A stretch of 64,000 nucleotides of DNA from contig JBBFLD010000007.1 in the NCBI GenBank assembly GCA_037481715.1, positions 124,001 to 188,000 of the forward strand. Reading direction: 5' to 3'. The notes beneath the pieces are model-generated. The model was given only the letters and a program-made list of their open reading frames with translations. It had not been told where the DNA came from and made no database searches. Shown in pieces: positions 44,091-53,761 of this stretch (within the stretch, counting starts at the first letter, position 1; each line of letters starts with the position of its first letter). The DNA comes from Rosettibacter sp037481715 (lineage in GTDB: Bacteria; Bacteroidota; Ignavibacteria; Ignavibacteriales; Melioribacteraceae). A program made the translations under genes and the position numbers.

Positions 44091-45341
44091 ATGTTCGATG
44101 ATAATTATAATTTTACAGTATTAGAACGTTTCTTAAGATATGTTAAAATAGAAACTACTTCTGATGAAGATTCAAAAACATTTCCGAGCGACCCAAAGCA
44201 GCTTGAACTCTCTAAACTTTTAGTTGAAGAACTAAAAGAAATTGGAATGCAGGATGTTGAAATGGATGAATACGGATATGTTATGGCTACTCTTCCATCG
44301 AATACAGAAAAGGATGTTCCTGTAATTGGATTTATTGCACATGTCGATACATCTCCAGCTGTAAGCGGGAAAAATGTAAATCCTGTAATTCATAAAAATT
44401 ATCAGGGGGGAGATATTGTTTTGCCGGCTGATAATACAAAAGTAATAGATGTTGAAAGTAATCCTGTTCTAAAAGAAATGATAGGATATGATATTGTAAC
44501 AAGTGATGGAACAACTTTACTTGGAGCAGATGATAAAGCAGGAATAGCTGAAATAATTGATGCAATGAATTATTTAATTACTCATCCAGAAATTAAGCAT
44601 GGAAAAATTCGAGTTTGTTTTACACCTGACGAAGAAGTCGGACGCGGCACAGAAAAATTTGATGTGAAAAAATTTGGTGCTAAATATGCTTACACAATTG
44701 ATGGCGGGACAAGAGGAGAAGTAGAAACAGAAACATTCAGCGCAGATGCAGTTGTAATTAAATTTAATGGCAAAAATGTTCATCCAGGTTATGCTAAAGG
44801 GAAAATGATTAATTCACTAAAAATTGCTGCAAAGTTTTTAGAATTGCTTCCGAAAGATTCTCTTTCACCTGAAACAACCGAAAAACGGGAAGGCTACGTT
44901 CATCCAACATCCATTAATGGAAATGAAACTCAAACTACAATTAAATTTATTATTCGAGATTTTGATGCAGAAAAGTTAAAAGAATATGAAACACTTCTAA
45001 AAGATTTATGCAATCAAGCAGTTGCAAATTTTCCGGGTTCATCTTTTGACTTTGAAGTGATTGAACAATACCGCAATATGAAATATGTTCTTGACCAACA
45101 TCCTCAAGTTGAAGCTTATGCAGTTGAAGCATTAGAACGGCTTGGAATTAAACCAATTAAATCTTCAATACGCGGCGGCACTGATGGTTCGCGATTATGT
45201 TACATGGGACTTCCAACTCCAAACTTATTTGCAGGCGGGCATAATTTTCATGCTTATACTGAATTTGTTGCTGTTCAGGATATGCAAGCTGCTGTAAAAA
45301 TGATTGTTACTTTAGCTCAAATATGGGAAGAGAAATCGTAA
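44091..45341 (+). CDS. pepT: Peptidase T (tripeptide aminopeptidase)
   Basis: 416 residues, matching PepT. Metal and catalytic motifs of the M20 family are present: IGFIAHVDTSP (zinc His and catalytic Asp), TTLLGADDKAGIAEI (bridging Asp), CFTPDEEVGRGTEKF (catalytic and zinc Glu), YTIDGGTRGEVE and GGHNFHAYTEFV (last zinc His). The dimerisation domain (about 205-310) carries KGKMINSLKIAAKFLELLP. It releases the N-terminal residue from tripeptides in the cytoplasm. A clear ribosome-binding site (AGAGG) precedes the ATG. The CDF gene follows after 23 nt. Confidence 0.95.
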   Translation: MFDDNYNFTVLERFLRYVKIETTSDEDSKTFPSDPKQLELSKLLVEELKEIGMQDVEMDEYGYVMATLPSNTEKDVPVIGFIAHVDTSPAVSGKNVNPVIHKNYQGGDIVLPADNTKVIDVESNPVLKEMIGYDIVTSDGTTLLGADDKAGIAEIIDAMNYLITHPEIKHGKIRVCFTPDEEVGRGTEKFDVKKFGAKYAYTIDGGTRGEVETETFSADAVVIKFNGKNVHPGYAKGKMINSLKIAAKFLELLPKDSLSPETTEKREGYVHPTSINGNETQTTIKFIIRDFDAEKLKEYETLLKDLCNQAVANFPGSSFDFEVIEQYRNMKYVLDQHPQVEAYAVEALERLGIKPIKSSIRGGTDGSRLCYMGLPTPNLFAGGHNFHAYTEFVAVQDMQAAVKMIVTLAQIWEEKS

Positions 45342-45364
45342 TAACAGAGAAATACTAAAGTTCT

Positions 45365-46216
45365 ATGACTCAACAACTAAAGCGTGCAACAGATATTGCA
45401 CTTGGCATTAACATTTTTCTGTTTGTAATTAAAGCAACAGTTGGAATTCTTTCTAATTCGATAGCTGTTATATCTGAAGCATTAAATTCTTTTACTGATA
45501 TTCTTGTATCAATTGGAATTAAAGTAGCAGTAAAAATCTCACGCGATAAACCAGACCAGAAACATCAATTTGGCCATAATGCTGCACAACCAATAGCTGC
45601 ATTTATTCTTTCTGTGTTTGCATTTGTAGTAGGAATAAATATTGTTGAAGAATCAATTAAAAGATTAATTGAACCACAAAATATTCACGCAATTCCTGAA
45701 GTGTATGTTGTTTTGATAATTACAATAATTACTAAAATTATTTTGAATCGATATCAGATAAAAGTAAGTAAAAAATTTAAAAGTCCTGCTATCAAAGCTG
45801 CATCAGTTGACAGCATTAATGATGTTCTTGCCTCTTCAATTGCATTGCTTGGAGTTTTTGGTGCAAGTTACAATCTGAACTATTTTGACAGCATTGCAGG
45901 CATAATGGTAGCTTTGTTTATCTTTAAATCCGGTTATGAAGTGGGAAGAGAAAATATTGATTACCTTATGGGCAGGTCTGCAAGCAGTGAATTTGTTGAA
46001 AAAGTTAAAAGTATGACTCTAAGTATTGACGGAGTAAAAGGAATTAATGATTTGCGTTCGCATTATGTTGGTAATAAATTTCATATTGAAATTCATATCG
46101 AAGTAGATAAAAATATTCCAACATCAATCTCTCATGATATTGGCAACCAGGTTCGTTTTGCACTTGAAAAAATTGAAGAGGTTCAAAAAGTTTTTGTTCA
46201 TATAGATCCTGTGTAA
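45365..46216 (+). CDS. Cation diffusion facilitator exporter, Mn-type site
   Basis: 283 residues with six helices and a C-terminal ferredoxin-like domain (KVKSMTLSIDGVKGINDLRSHY). The transport site normally needs (H/D)xxxD in helix 2 and HxxxD in helix 5. Here helix 2 has Asn41-SFT-Asp45 and helix 5 has Asp149-SIN-Asp153, so an N-D-D-D site in place of the D-D-H-D of FieF or H-D-H-D of zinc transporters. The N-D-D-D type is associated with manganese exporters such as pneumococcal MntE. It should exchange cytoplasmic Mn2+ (possibly Fe2+) for protons. Assignment to CDF is firm; metal choice is inferred from these four residues. Confidence 0.88.
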   Translation: MTQQLKRATDIALGINIFLFVIKATVGILSNSIAVISEALNSFTDILVSIGIKVAVKISRDKPDQKHQFGHNAAQPIAAFILSVFAFVVGINIVEESIKRLIEPQNIHAIPEVYVVLIITIITKIILNRYQIKVSKKFKSPAIKAASVDSINDVLASSIALLGVFGASYNLNYFDSIAGIMVALFIFKSGYEVGRENIDYLMGRSASSEFVEKVKSMTLSIDGVKGINDLRSHYVGNKFHIEIHIEVDKNIPTSISHDIGNQVRFALEKIEEVQKVFVHIDPV

Positions 46217-46308
46217 TAACTTTTTCTTAATGGTTTTTATTCCTTAATTTTTACTCTTGCTCTTAACAAATAGACACAATAATTTTATATCAAAAAGAAG
46301 ATGATACA

Positions 46309-48003
46309 TTGCAAGAACTAAAGAAATTAACATTACTGCACTTAATCAGAAACAGTGCAGAAAAGTATTCCGAAAGGCCTGCGGTTTCTTTTATTGATTC
46401 CCAACCATTGACTTACAGAGAATTCAAAAATAAAATTGAATCGGTATCTGCATTTTTAAAAAGCGAAGGAATAATTGCTGGTGATAAAGTAGCTATATTG
46501 AGCGAAAACCAGCCTAACTGGGCAATAGCATATTTTGCGATTACAACGATGGGAGCCATTGCTGTTCCGATTATGACCGAATTCAGTGTATCAGAAGTTC
46601 ATCATGTATTGCGTCATTCTGAAAGCAAAGCAATTTTTGTTTCTGCAAAACAATTCAGCAAAATTGAGGACTTCAAAGATGAGAATATTCAGTTACAAAT
46701 TTTACTTGATGATTTTTCAATCATTCCTTTTCAAATTAAAAATGATTTATTGAAAGAACTAATTTCAAGCGGCAAAAAAGAATTTGCAAAAATAAAAGAA
46801 GCTGCACTTAAACTTGTTGGAATTTTTCCAGATGAAGTCGAAGAAGAAACCCCAGCTTTAATTCTTTATACTTCCGGAACTACAGGTCATTCTAAAGGTG
46901 TAGTTTTGACACATAAAAATGTTGTGTCGAATGCTATTGATACATTAAAAATTGTTGATGTCAAACCTCAAGACAGGCTTTTGTCAATATTGCCTTTGTT
47001 TCATACAATTGAATCAACACTTGGATTGGTTACACCAATTCTTGCAGGAGCATCTATTACTTACTTGAATAAACCTCCAACTGCAGCAGTTTTGCTTCCA
47101 GCATTATCAAAAGTAAAACCAACAATAATACTTGCTGTTCCTTTAATCATTGAAAAAATTTATAAGTTGAAAGTTCTGCCTGAGATTAATAAAAAAATAA
47201 TTTTAAGAAGTTTATATAAAATTCCATACATCAGAAAAAAATTGAATAAAATAGCCGGCAAAAAACTAATGCATACATTCGGCGGCGAGTTGAAAATGTT
47301 ATGTCTTGGCGGCGCACCTTTATCAGCTGATGTTGAGTTGTTTTTGAAAGAAGCAGAATTTCCTTATGCAGTTGGTTATGGATTAACAGAAACTTCTCCA
47401 CTTGCAACTGGAACAAATCCAAAAGAAGTAAGATTTCGTTCTGCAGGAAAACCATTGCCTTCAGTAAAAGTGAAAATCGACAATCCAGACCCTTCAACCG
47501 GCGAAGGTGAAGTTCTGATTAAAGGTCCAAATGTTATGAAAGGTTATTACAAAGACCCCGAGCGCACAAAAAACACATTTACAGACGACGGCTGGTTCAA
47601 AAGCGGCGATTTGGGTTTTATTGATAAAGATGGATATCTTTTTATTAAAGGAAGATTAAAAAATGTTATAATTGGTTCTAATGGAAAAAATATTTATCCA
47701 GAAGAAATTGAATCAATTATCAATGAATCCAAATATGTTCTTGAATCGCTGGTTCATGAAAGAAATGGTCAATTGATAGCAAGAGTTTATCTTAATTATG
47801 ATGAAATAGATAATGAATTTAAGATACAGAAACTGAATGAATCATCTGCCCGTGAAATCATAAATAAAATTTTATCAGATTTATTGAATCAGGTTAATGA
47901 AAGAGTAAATACCTTTTCAAGACTTTCTAAAGTGATTGAACAAAGAGAACCTTTCGAGAAAACACCAACTCAAAAAATCAAGCGCTATCTTTATGTAGAC
48001 TAA
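46309..48003 (+). CDS. Long-chain acyl-CoA synthetase (AMP-binding)
   Basis: 564 residues starting at TTG 46309; the only nearby ATG (46301) is out of frame and stops after six codons, and AAGAAG lies upstream. The AMP-forming ligase core is complete: ILYTSGTTGHSKGV (P-loop), YGLTETSP (A5), GWFKSGDLGFIDKDGYLFIKG (hinge), NGKNIYPEEIE and the terminal Lys region PFEKTPTQKIKRYLY. These enzymes activate fatty acids to acyl-CoA via acyl-adenylate, on the inner face of the cytoplasmic membrane. Chain length is not determinable. It stands alone between the CDF and Prc genes. Confidence 0.92.
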   Translation: MQELKKLTLLHLIRNSAEKYSERPAVSFIDSQPLTYREFKNKIESVSAFLKSEGIIAGDKVAILSENQPNWAIAYFAITTMGAIAVPIMTEFSVSEVHHVLRHSESKAIFVSAKQFSKIEDFKDENIQLQILLDDFSIIPFQIKNDLLKELISSGKKEFAKIKEAALKLVGIFPDEVEEETPALILYTSGTTGHSKGVVLTHKNVVSNAIDTLKIVDVKPQDRLLSILPLFHTIESTLGLVTPILAGASITYLNKPPTAAVLLPALSKVKPTIILAVPLIIEKIYKLKVLPEINKKIILRSLYKIPYIRKKLNKIAGKKLMHTFGGELKMLCLGGAPLSADVELFLKEAEFPYAVGYGLTETSPLATGTNPKEVRFRSAGKPLPSVKVKIDNPDPSTGEGEVLIKGPNVMKGYYKDPERTKNTFTDDGWFKSGDLGFIDKDGYLFIKGRLKNVIIGSNGKNIYPEEIESIINESKYVLESLVHERNGQLIARVYLNYDEIDNEFKIQKLNESSAREIINKILSDLLNQVNERVNTFSRLSKVIEQREPFEKTPTQKIKRYLYVD

Positions 48004-48096
48004 ACTTTTCTGAAATTAATCTTGATAAAGAGAAATTTTTTTGAAACAAAACTATTATCTTAGTGTATGAGAATTCAAATTTAGAAAAGGAATGAC

Positions 48097-50169
48097 ATGA
48101 AAAAAATCTTAATAGCTGTTTTAGCTTTCTTGACATTTAATGTTTGCTTTGCTCAAAATACTTTAGAGGTATTGAAAAAAGATCATACAGTAGATTCTTC
48201 TAAAGTAATATTACCAGATGAAATTTATAAAAGAATCGACCAGGTTATCGTTCAAATTCTCTCAAATTATCATTATAAAAAACAAAAGTTGAATGATTCT
48301 TTATCATCAGTAATATTTGATGAATACATAAAAAATCTTGATAACTCTAAATCATATTTTTTGAAGTCCGATATTGAATCATTTGAAAAATATCGTTATC
48401 AGTTTGACGATTTCTTAAACAATGGTGATTTAAATGTTCCTTTTGAAATCTTTAATGTTTATAAAAAAAGATTAGGTGAAAGAATTAATTTTATAAAAAA
48501 ATGTCTTCAAACTGAATTTGATTTTTCAACTGATGAATCATTTTCACCAGATAGGGAAAAAGCTGATTGGGCTAAATCAAAAGAGGAACTCGATGAAATC
48601 TGGAGATTGAGATTAAAAAATGATGCACTTAATCTTATTCTTTCTGGAAAAGATTGGAAAGGAGCAGCAGATGTTTTGCTCAAGCGTTATCAAAATTATC
48701 ATAAAATTATTTTGCAGTACGAAGCAGAAGATGTTTTTTCTCTCTTCATGAATTCAGTTACTCAGGTTTATGACCCTCATACAGATTATTTATCACCTGC
48801 TGCATCAGAAAATTTCAGCATAAGCATGAAACTTTCTCTCGAAGGTATTGGTGCTACATTGCGTCAAGATAATGATTATACAGTAGTAGCCGGAATAGTG
48901 CCAGGAGGACCAGCAGCAAAAAGCGGTTTGCTTCACGAAGAAGATAAAATTATTGGTGTTGCTCAAGGTGAAGACGGTGAAATGGTTGATGTTATTGGCT
49001 GGAGGCTCGATGATGTGATTCAACTAATCAGAGGAAAAAAAGGAACTGTTGTTCGTCTTTTAATTCTGAAAGCAAGTGATGGACCTAATGCAATTCCAAC
49101 TGAAATTAAACTTGTACGTGACGAAGTTAAACTCGAAGAACAGGCAGCCAAAAGTGAAATTATGAATATTCAGCATGAAGGTTACAATTTTAAAATTGGA
49201 GTCATAAAACTTCCATCATTTTATACAGACTTTGAAGCACAGCAGAAAGGCAAACCTGATTATAAAAGCACCACAAGAGATGTAAAAGAAATTCTAAAAA
49301 AATTCAAACAAGAAAAAGTTGATGGCGTAGTTATTGACTTAAGAAACAACGGCGGTGGTTCACTTCAAGAAGCTATTCAGCTTACAGGTTTGTTCATAAA
49401 AGAAGGACCTGTTGTTCAGGTAAAAAATATGATGAATATAATTGAAGTTGATAGAGACCCTGACCCGGAAATTTATTATGATGGTCCTCTTGCAGTTCTT
49501 GTAAATCGATTTAGTGCATCAGCTTCCGAAATTTTTTCTGCTGCAATTCAAGATTATGGCAGAGGAATTGTTATTGGAGAAAATACTTATGGAAAAGGCA
49601 CTGTTCAAAATCTTCTTGATTTAAATAGACACATTCCAATTGCGAACAAAAAACTTGGTCAACTAAAACTTACAATTGCAAAATTCTATAGAATTACCGG
49701 CAGCAGCACTCAGCATAAAGGTGTTCAACCTGATATTGCTTTTCCATCTCCTTATTCATCCGAAGAATTTGGAGAAAGTTCTCAGCCAAGTGCATTGCCT
49801 TGGGACCAAATTCAACCTGCGCAGTATGAAAAATACGGCGAACTTTCAAAATTTATTTCTCTCCTAATTAAAAAACATGAAGAACGAACAAAGAAAGACC
49901 CCGAATTTCAACTCCTGCTTGATGACATAGAAGAATTCAAAGAAAACAGAGCAAAAAAAGTTTTCTCTTTGAATGAAACAATAAGAAGAGAAGAAAGAAA
50001 TAAAGCCGAAGAGCGAAAAAAGAAAAAAGAAGAAGAAAGAGCTAAAATATCCGGCATTGATATTAAAGATAAAAAAGAAGTAGAAAGCCAATCATCTGTA
50101 AAAAGCGATTATGAATTAAAAGAAAGTGCAAGAATTTTAGCAGATTTAATTTTAGCTAAAATTGGATGA
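48097..50169 (+). CDS. prc: C-terminal processing (tail-specific) protease Prc
   Basis: 690 residues with a signal peptide (MKKILIAVLAFLTFNVCFAQ). The N-terminal helical region (about 30-235) is followed by a PDZ domain (about 245-335), the S41 catalytic domain and the C-terminal DUF3340-like extension rich in Lys/Glu. Catalytic residues are visible: Ser in RFSASASEIFSAA (near 474) and Lys in YGKGTVQ (near 499), with VDGVVIDLRNNGGGSLQEA before them. It is a periplasmic endoprotease acting on protein C-termini, including lipoproteins and peptidoglycan hydrolases. It is followed after 24 nt by the SGNH hydrolase gene. Confidence 0.94.
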   Translation: MKKILIAVLAFLTFNVCFAQNTLEVLKKDHTVDSSKVILPDEIYKRIDQVIVQILSNYHYKKQKLNDSLSSVIFDEYIKNLDNSKSYFLKSDIESFEKYRYQFDDFLNNGDLNVPFEIFNVYKKRLGERINFIKKCLQTEFDFSTDESFSPDREKADWAKSKEELDEIWRLRLKNDALNLILSGKDWKGAADVLLKRYQNYHKIILQYEAEDVFSLFMNSVTQVYDPHTDYLSPAASENFSISMKLSLEGIGATLRQDNDYTVVAGIVPGGPAAKSGLLHEEDKIIGVAQGEDGEMVDVIGWRLDDVIQLIRGKKGTVVRLLILKASDGPNAIPTEIKLVRDEVKLEEQAAKSEIMNIQHEGYNFKIGVIKLPSFYTDFEAQQKGKPDYKSTTRDVKEILKKFKQEKVDGVVIDLRNNGGGSLQEAIQLTGLFIKEGPVVQVKNMMNIIEVDRDPDPEIYYDGPLAVLVNRFSASASEIFSAAIQDYGRGIVIGENTYGKGTVQNLLDLNRHIPIANKKLGQLKLTIAKFYRITGSSTQHKGVQPDIAFPSPYSSEEFGESSQPSALPWDQIQPAQYEKYGELSKFISLLIKKHEERTKKDPEFQLLLDDIEEFKENRAKKVFSLNETIRREERNKAEERKKKKEEERAKISGIDIKDKKEVESQSSVKSDYELKESARILADLILAKIG

Positions 50170-50193
50170 TTTTATTTTCTGCTCATATTATTA

Positions 50194-52104
50194 ATGATTG
50201 AAAAAAGAAAAAAAATAAAAAAAGAAAAATCAGATTTTATTGAGAAACCCCGCTCAAAAAATCCATTCTATTTTTATTTAATTATGATTTCTATACCTTT
50301 CCTGTTTTTTATTGCTTTAGAATTATGCTTAAGACTATTTAATTATGGTTACGATTTAAGTATGTGGCAGGAGGTTGCAGATGGAAAATTGATGCTTAAT
50401 CCAGATGTTGCACGAAGATATTTTTCAAATGTTAAAAATACTCCTTCTTCAATTGAAGATGTGTTTGATGAAATTAAAGATAAAAATGCTTTTAGAATTT
50501 TTGTCCTTGGAGGAAGCAGTGCTGCAGGTTACCCTTATATGCCAATGGGCTCTTTTTCAAGATATATTAGAAGAAGACTCGAATTAAACTATCCTCATAA
50601 AAAAATTGAAGTTGTTAATCTTAGTCTAACTGCAACTAATAGTTTTACAATAAGAGATTTCATTCCAGAAGTAATTAAACAAAAACCCGATTTGATTTTA
50701 ATCTATGCCGGGCATAATGAATATTACGGTGCTCTTGGTGTGGGCTCTTTAGAAACAGGAACAGGTTCAAGAGAAATTATCAATGCTATGCTCTTTTTGA
50801 ACAGGTTTAAGACAACACAATTAATAAAAAATTTTCTAAAATGGTTTTCTTCATTAATTGCAAAACCAGAAAATCCATATTCCTCTGGAACATTGATGTC
50901 GAGAATGGCAAAAGAAAAATATATTGCATTTAATTCCGATGCTTATAAATCAGGATTAAAACAATTTGAAGAAAACATTAGTGATGTATTAAAAAAACTT
51001 AACGAAGCAAAAATCCCAGTTATAATTTCAACTGTATCAAGCAACATAAAAGACCAGCCGCCCTTTGTATCAACAAAGTATAAAAACTATTCAGCTCAAA
51101 ATGTTTATAACGAAGCAATTCATTTTTATAATCAAGGAAATTTCAAAAAAGCAGATTCACTTTTTAGATTTGCAAAAGATTTGGATGGATTAAGATTTAG
51201 AGCACCAGAAGAAATTAATTCTATAATTCGTAAGCTTTCTAAAATTTATAATGTTCCATACATTGATGTTGATTCATTTTTTTCTTCTATCAGTCCAAAT
51301 CATATAATTGGAAATAATTTAATGACAGATCATCTTCATCCAACTTTAAGAGGTTATCAATTAATAGGAAAACTTTTTTATGAAAAAATGAATGAGATGA
51401 ATTATCTGCCGTCTGATTCAAAACCGAAATATGTGTATGAAGTTCAGGATAGTATTACAATTTCGAATTTTATAATTTCAGAACTTGATTCAACAATAGC
51501 AGATTTCAGAATAAAGTTATTAAAAAATGATTGGCCATTTACAAATCCTGCAAAGAAAAAAACGATTGAAGAAATTTGCAAACCAAAAACATTTATTGAT
51601 ACTATAGCTATAGACTATCTTGGTAATAAATTTAGATGGATGCAGGCACATGAATATGCGGCAAATATTTATTTGAGAAAAAATGATCTTGATGGATTTT
51701 TAAATCACATATCAGCTTTGATTTATCAATATCCATTCATCAAAGAAAATTTTAATCAGCTTGAAATTATGGCTGTTGATTATCTTAAGAAACGGGATTA
51801 TAAAAATGCTTACAAAGTCTTAATGGCTGAATATAAAGTTAAGCCAAATGCTTTTTCAGCAAAGTGGCTGGGACAAATTGAATTAAATTCCGGCAATATA
51901 CTTCCTGCAATAGAATTTCTTGAGGAATCATTTATGTATGACAGCACTGACACTCAAGTAATTTATAATCTTTCTGGTGCTTATGCATTGAACAAAGAAT
52001 ATAACAAAGCTTTAAAAACAGTTAAGAAGCTGCTTAAATTAGATTCAAGATATCCCGGTGCACAAGTTTTATACAATGATTTATTAAAAGTTGCAGGCAA
52101 ATAA
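50194..52104 (+). CDS. Membrane-anchored SGNH/GDSL hydrolase with TPR region
   Basis: 636 residues. A basic start is followed by one helix (about 27-48, FYLIMISIPFLFFIALELCL). The SGNH fold follows: block I VLGGSSAAGYP with the nucleophile Ser near 106, block III IYAGHNEYYG, and block V DHLHPTLRGY (Asp/His near 380). The C-terminal 150 residues have helix-turn-helix pairs of the tetratricopeptide type (NAYKVLMAEYKVKPNAFSAK; IEFLEESFMYDSTDTQVIYN; ALKTVKKLLKLDSRYPGA). Such proteins may be esterases or acyltransferases acting on sugar polymers at the envelope. Similar hydrolases often accompany SxtJ/DUF5989/carbamoyltransferase genes, which lie 5 kb away here. Confidence 0.8.
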   Translation: MIEKRKKIKKEKSDFIEKPRSKNPFYFYLIMISIPFLFFIALELCLRLFNYGYDLSMWQEVADGKLMLNPDVARRYFSNVKNTPSSIEDVFDEIKDKNAFRIFVLGGSSAAGYPYMPMGSFSRYIRRRLELNYPHKKIEVVNLSLTATNSFTIRDFIPEVIKQKPDLILIYAGHNEYYGALGVGSLETGTGSREIINAMLFLNRFKTTQLIKNFLKWFSSLIAKPENPYSSGTLMSRMAKEKYIAFNSDAYKSGLKQFEENISDVLKKLNEAKIPVIISTVSSNIKDQPPFVSTKYKNYSAQNVYNEAIHFYNQGNFKKADSLFRFAKDLDGLRFRAPEEINSIIRKLSKIYNVPYIDVDSFFSSISPNHIIGNNLMTDHLHPTLRGYQLIGKLFYEKMNEMNYLPSDSKPKYVYEVQDSITISNFIISELDSTIADFRIKLLKNDWPFTNPAKKKTIEEICKPKTFIDTIAIDYLGNKFRWMQAHEYAANIYLRKNDLDGFLNHISALIYQYPFIKENFNQLEIMAVDYLKKRDYKNAYKVLMAEYKVKPNAFSAKWLGQIELNSGNILPAIEFLEESFMYDSTDTQVIYNLSGAYALNKEYNKALKTVKKLLKLDSRYPGAQVLYNDLLKVAGK

Positions 52105-52113
52105 TATTTTAAG

Positions 52114-53637
52114 TTAGAAAACTACACGTGAATATTCATTTTCATTTGGATATCTTTCATAAAGCAAAATGAGTTTAACAATTTTATTTTTTATTTCATC
52201 ATTAATTTGATCCCATGTAAATCTCCAGCACCAGTTGCCGTCAGGTTTTCCTGGGAAATTCATTCGTGCATCGCTGTCAAGATTCAAAATATCCTGCATT
52301 GGTATTATAACAATATCTGCAACCGAAGAATATGCTAATCTTATCAAAGCTGTGCACATATCATCGCCGTAGTAATTCATATAAAATTGTGCATGTTTGA
52401 ATACATCAGAATCAAGTTCTTTTTCTTTTCTGAAAAATCCACGAGTTGTATCGTTGTCGTGTGAGCCAGTATAGACAACACAATTTTTTTCATGATTATG
52501 TGGAAGAAATCTTCTTTCACCTGTTTTTCCAAATGCAAACTGCAATATTTTCATGCCAGGGAAATTAAATTTCATTCTTAATTCATTTACTTCTCTTGTT
52601 ATCACGCCTAAGTCTTCTGCAAGAATTGGGACATCGCCAAGTTTTTTAATAATTGTCTTAAATAATTTTTCCCCAGGTGCTTTAACCCACTCTCCATGTT
52701 CTGCAGTTTTAGCATCTCCTGGAATTTTGTAATATGCTTCAAAACCTCTGAAGTGGTCAATTCTTACAATATCAACCAGTTCAAATATTTTTGAAAATCT
52801 TTTTACCCACCAGTCAAAATTTGTTTTTTCCATTACATCCCATTTGTAAAGCGGATTTCCCCACAGTTGACCTGTTTTGCTGAAATAATCAGGCGGAACA
52901 CCTGCAACAAATTCTAAGTTGCCTTCATCATCAACAGTAAATAAATTCCTGTTTGACCATAAATCTGCACTATCGTATGCAATATAAATTGGAACATCGC
53001 CAATGATTTTAATATTCTTATTGTTGGCATAATTTTTAAGTTCTTTCCACTGCTTGAAAAATGTAAACTGAATAAATTCGTGAAACTGAATATCATCATT
53101 TAATTTTTCTTTCCATTTTTTCAGTGCATCTTTTTTTCTAAAAGCAATTTCCTTTTCCCATTTTGACCAAACATTTCCATTGTGATAATTTTTAAGTGCC
53201 ATAAATAATGCAAAATCTTCCAGCCAGAATTTATTTTCTTGTTTGAATTTTATGAAATCTTCTGATACTTCTCTTTTTATAAAATTGTTAAAAGCTTTTT
53301 TCAATAGATAATATTTATAATTAATAATTTCACCAAAATCTATTTGGTTTGGATTTGATGATGGAGGATTTTCTAAATCATTATCTTCAAGTAAATTTTC
53401 TTCTTTTAATTTATCTGGACTAATCAACAAAGGATTACCAGCAAATGCAGAAAAACATTGATATGGTGAATTGCCATAACCTGTTGGACCCAAAGGTAGA
53501 ATTTGCCACAATGTTTGTTTTATTTCTTCAAGAAAATCAACGAAGCGATAAGCATCATATCCAAAATCTCCAATTCCATATCTTGACGGCAATGATGTAG
53601 GATGCAGTAAAATTCCAGCCGAACGATTGTATTTCAT
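52114..53637 (-). CDS. malQ: 4-alpha-glucanotransferase (amylomaltase), GH77
   Basis: 507 residues from ATG 53637, preferred because GAGGAT precedes it; an ATG at 53670 adds 11 poorly conserved residues. GH77 signatures: SAGILLHPTSLPSRYGIGDFG at the N-terminus, QILPLGPTGYGNSPYQ, the nucleophile Asp in VRIDHFRGFEAYY, the acid/base Glu in PILAEDLGVIT and VYTGSHDNDTTRG. It transfers maltodextrin segments between chains in the cytoplasm. It is divergent from the GH13-MFS pair at 53762-56694, with which it forms a maltose/maltodextrin set. The 124-nt gap between them has no copy of the composite palindromic motif. Confidence 0.95.
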   Translation of the reverse strand: MKYNRSAGILLHPTSLPSRYGIGDFGYDAYRFVDFLEEIKQTLWQILPLGPTGYGNSPYQCFSAFAGNPLLISPDKLKEENLLEDNDLENPPSSNPNQIDFGEIINYKYYLLKKAFNNFIKREVSEDFIKFKQENKFWLEDFALFMALKNYHNGNVWSKWEKEIAFRKKDALKKWKEKLNDDIQFHEFIQFTFFKQWKELKNYANNKNIKIIGDVPIYIAYDSADLWSNRNLFTVDDEGNLEFVAGVPPDYFSKTGQLWGNPLYKWDVMEKTNFDWWVKRFSKIFELVDIVRIDHFRGFEAYYKIPGDAKTAEHGEWVKAPGEKLFKTIIKKLGDVPILAEDLGVITREVNELRMKFNFPGMKILQFAFGKTGERRFLPHNHEKNCVVYTGSHDNDTTRGFFRKEKELDSDVFKHAQFYMNYYGDDMCTALIRLAYSSVADIVIIPMQDILNLDSDARMNFPGKPDGNWCWRFTWDQINDEIKNKIVKLILLYERYPNENEYSRVVF

Positions 53638-53761
53638 ATAATCCTCATAATTTTTATTCTTTATTTCCAAATATAATCATTAATTAATTCAGCATTATGA
53701 AATTAGATTTGTTCACTAAAAAAAATTAATGTAGTTTTTCATAAAATAAAAAGGAGAGTTT

